Source: Eutreptiella sp. 'Long Island Sound 2002' (taxonomy: Eukaryota > Euglenozoa > Euglenophyceae > Eutreptiales > Eutreptiaceae). Taken from it: a stretch of DNA of 64,000 nucleotides. The stretch covers positions 22,869,000 through 22,932,999 of the forward strand of contig OZ038384.1 in NCBI GenBank assembly GCA_964036045.1. The letters run 5' to 3'. The notes beneath the pieces were generated by a model. That model searched no databases. It worked only from the letters and a program-made list of their open reading frames with translations, and was not told where the DNA came from. Position 1 is the first letter of the stretch. Every line of letters begins with the position of its first letter. Shown piece after piece: positions 63,101 to 64,000 of this stretch. A program made the position numbers and the translations under genes.

Positions 63101-64000
63101 AGGTTGCAACAATCAACGGAGCCATCGACGATGTCCTTCCTGGTCTCTACTTTACATATTGCGTTGGTTCAAGGCTCAACTCCCCGTAGGCTTTGAGTAC
63201 GAGCCTCGGGGGATGGGCCATTTTGGCCTAATTTTCGACCACACTTTGCCCTTTCCCAAAAACATGAGTTTTGGTACGCATTGAATTGCGTGGAGCCATC
63301 GTTGAATTGGCTCCAAAAACGAAAATGGCCTAGCGCTTTTGGTCTTGTGAGCATTGTGTTTGGTGATTAACGTGCATGCTCACAGGCACACAAAGTTGGC
63401 GTTTGCGCACGCAAATAACTCGGGTTTACGACACCCATATGCTGCCTAAAACATCTATATTGCCCGCTTCCCTATACAAAGTGATATGCCCACGAGAAAG
63501 GGGCATGGATAAAAGGTACAGGGGGGGAATGTAGAGTACCGTCCGAACTCATGGTCCTTGACAACCATGAGTTCGAGCGATCGACGGAAAACCTTGTGCG
63601 CCGATTTTCTCGCAGATGCCTCGGTGAAGAATTCTGGTGAACACACCAGATGAAAGTACATTAAAAATCCTGCAGATCCAGCCCTTAACTTCCCTTAGAT
63701 CCTCAAAGGTACAGGAGAAGAATCCCTCAAAAAACTCGCCATGGAGAAGCGACGCAAACGCGAGAACAGGAAACAACGGGCGGCGATTTCACGGCAATTA
63801 GAAATCGCGTTAGAAATCGGGTATTTTACCGATTTCTAACCGAAAATCGATCACGAAAGTGAAATGATGGTAATTCCACTTCGATTTAGTGGTTAGGGCT
63901 CGGATTCCGGATCCCGCGGATCAGAGAAAAGGGATTTCCCGCTGACGGAAGGTGTTGACGGCGTCCGTGCGGGTGTGACGGCTTCCGGGCCTCCGGGCCA
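60171..64000 (-). repeat. Diverged B-type LTR in inverted orientation relative to D
   Basis: 60171-61085 and 61760-61940 align with the U5-proximal part of the B LTR (5519-6610) at lower identity. Beyond about 61940 the similarity is not recognisable, and the rest to the window end shows no coding frame of protein-like composition. It is interrupted by a solo LTR. The right end is outside the window or unrecognised. Confidence 0.65.
61086..61754. mobile_element. Solo LTR of a fifth family (669 bp)
   Basis: Begins TGTCATATGC and ends CTTATTACA (TG...CA). It is flanked by AATGA at 61081-61085 and 61755-61759. The uninterrupted target is visible in the B LTRs (for example CTCGAAATGAGCC near 6421). 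The only polyadenylation-like AATAAA (61333-61338) suggests plus orientation. AT-rich and unrelated to the other LTRs in the window. Confidence 0.88.

Noticed and set aside
1-64000. Bacterial or phage systems, CRISPR arrays, operons, ribosome-binding sites
   Set aside because: All recognisable genes are eukaryotic LTR-retrotransposon genes; no array of short regularly spaced repeats was found.

Overview
The window is eukaryotic, repeat-dense DNA. Almost everything in it belongs to Ty3/gypsy-type LTR retrotransposons with chromodomain integrases (chromoviruses), in intact, nested, tandem and broken copies. No complete host gene, rRNA, canonical tRNA gene or CRISPR array was found. Long LTRs, chromodomains, a primer-binding site resembling initiator-tRNA-Met and one GT-AG spliced gene fragment suggest a large transposon-rich genome such as an alga, plant or other protist. 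The species cannot be fixed from the sequence. Labels A to D are mine.

Layout. 1-8651: element B1 (minus strand, cut by the window edge) with its 5' LTR. 8652-11279: fragment C1 (plus), broken inside pol. 11280-11941: rearranged LTR piece plus a B leader piece (B3). 11942-40700: element B2 (minus), LTR to LTR, whose integrase gene is split by a complete 11.36 kb element A (17335-28691, minus) with a 5-bp target duplication CCGTC. 40701-48303: element C2 (plus) with a 3' LTR truncated on its right. 48304-51895: a GC-rich segment carrying part of a spliced gene, flanked by 1.4 kb direct LTR repeats. 51896-59878: a truncated LTR and the decayed element D (plus). 60171-64000: an inverted LTR-like sequence containing a clean solo LTR of a fifth family (61086-61754). 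The block 1-11279 is a recent near-identical duplicate of 32048-43328.

How the parts work. Each element encodes Gag (capsid and zinc knuckle), aspartic protease, reverse transcriptase, RNase H and integrase with a C-terminal chromodomain. In all four families the stretch between protease and reverse transcriptase carries a further conserved domain. It resembles the phage adenine-methyltransferase-like domain known from DIRS retrotransposons. Element A is one open frame of 2,437 codons interrupted only by three UGA codons, all at protein-domain borders. Families B and C share an in-frame UAG at the Gag/Pol border. Older copies (B, C, D) carry many UAG/UAA codons where glutamine would fit. This could reflect recoding, or decay of methylated CAG/CAA codons.

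The most interesting objects are the UGA-punctuated frame of A, its structured 3' region and tRNA-like LTR module, the methyltransferase-like linker domain, and the spliced-gene segment trapped between duplicated LTRs.
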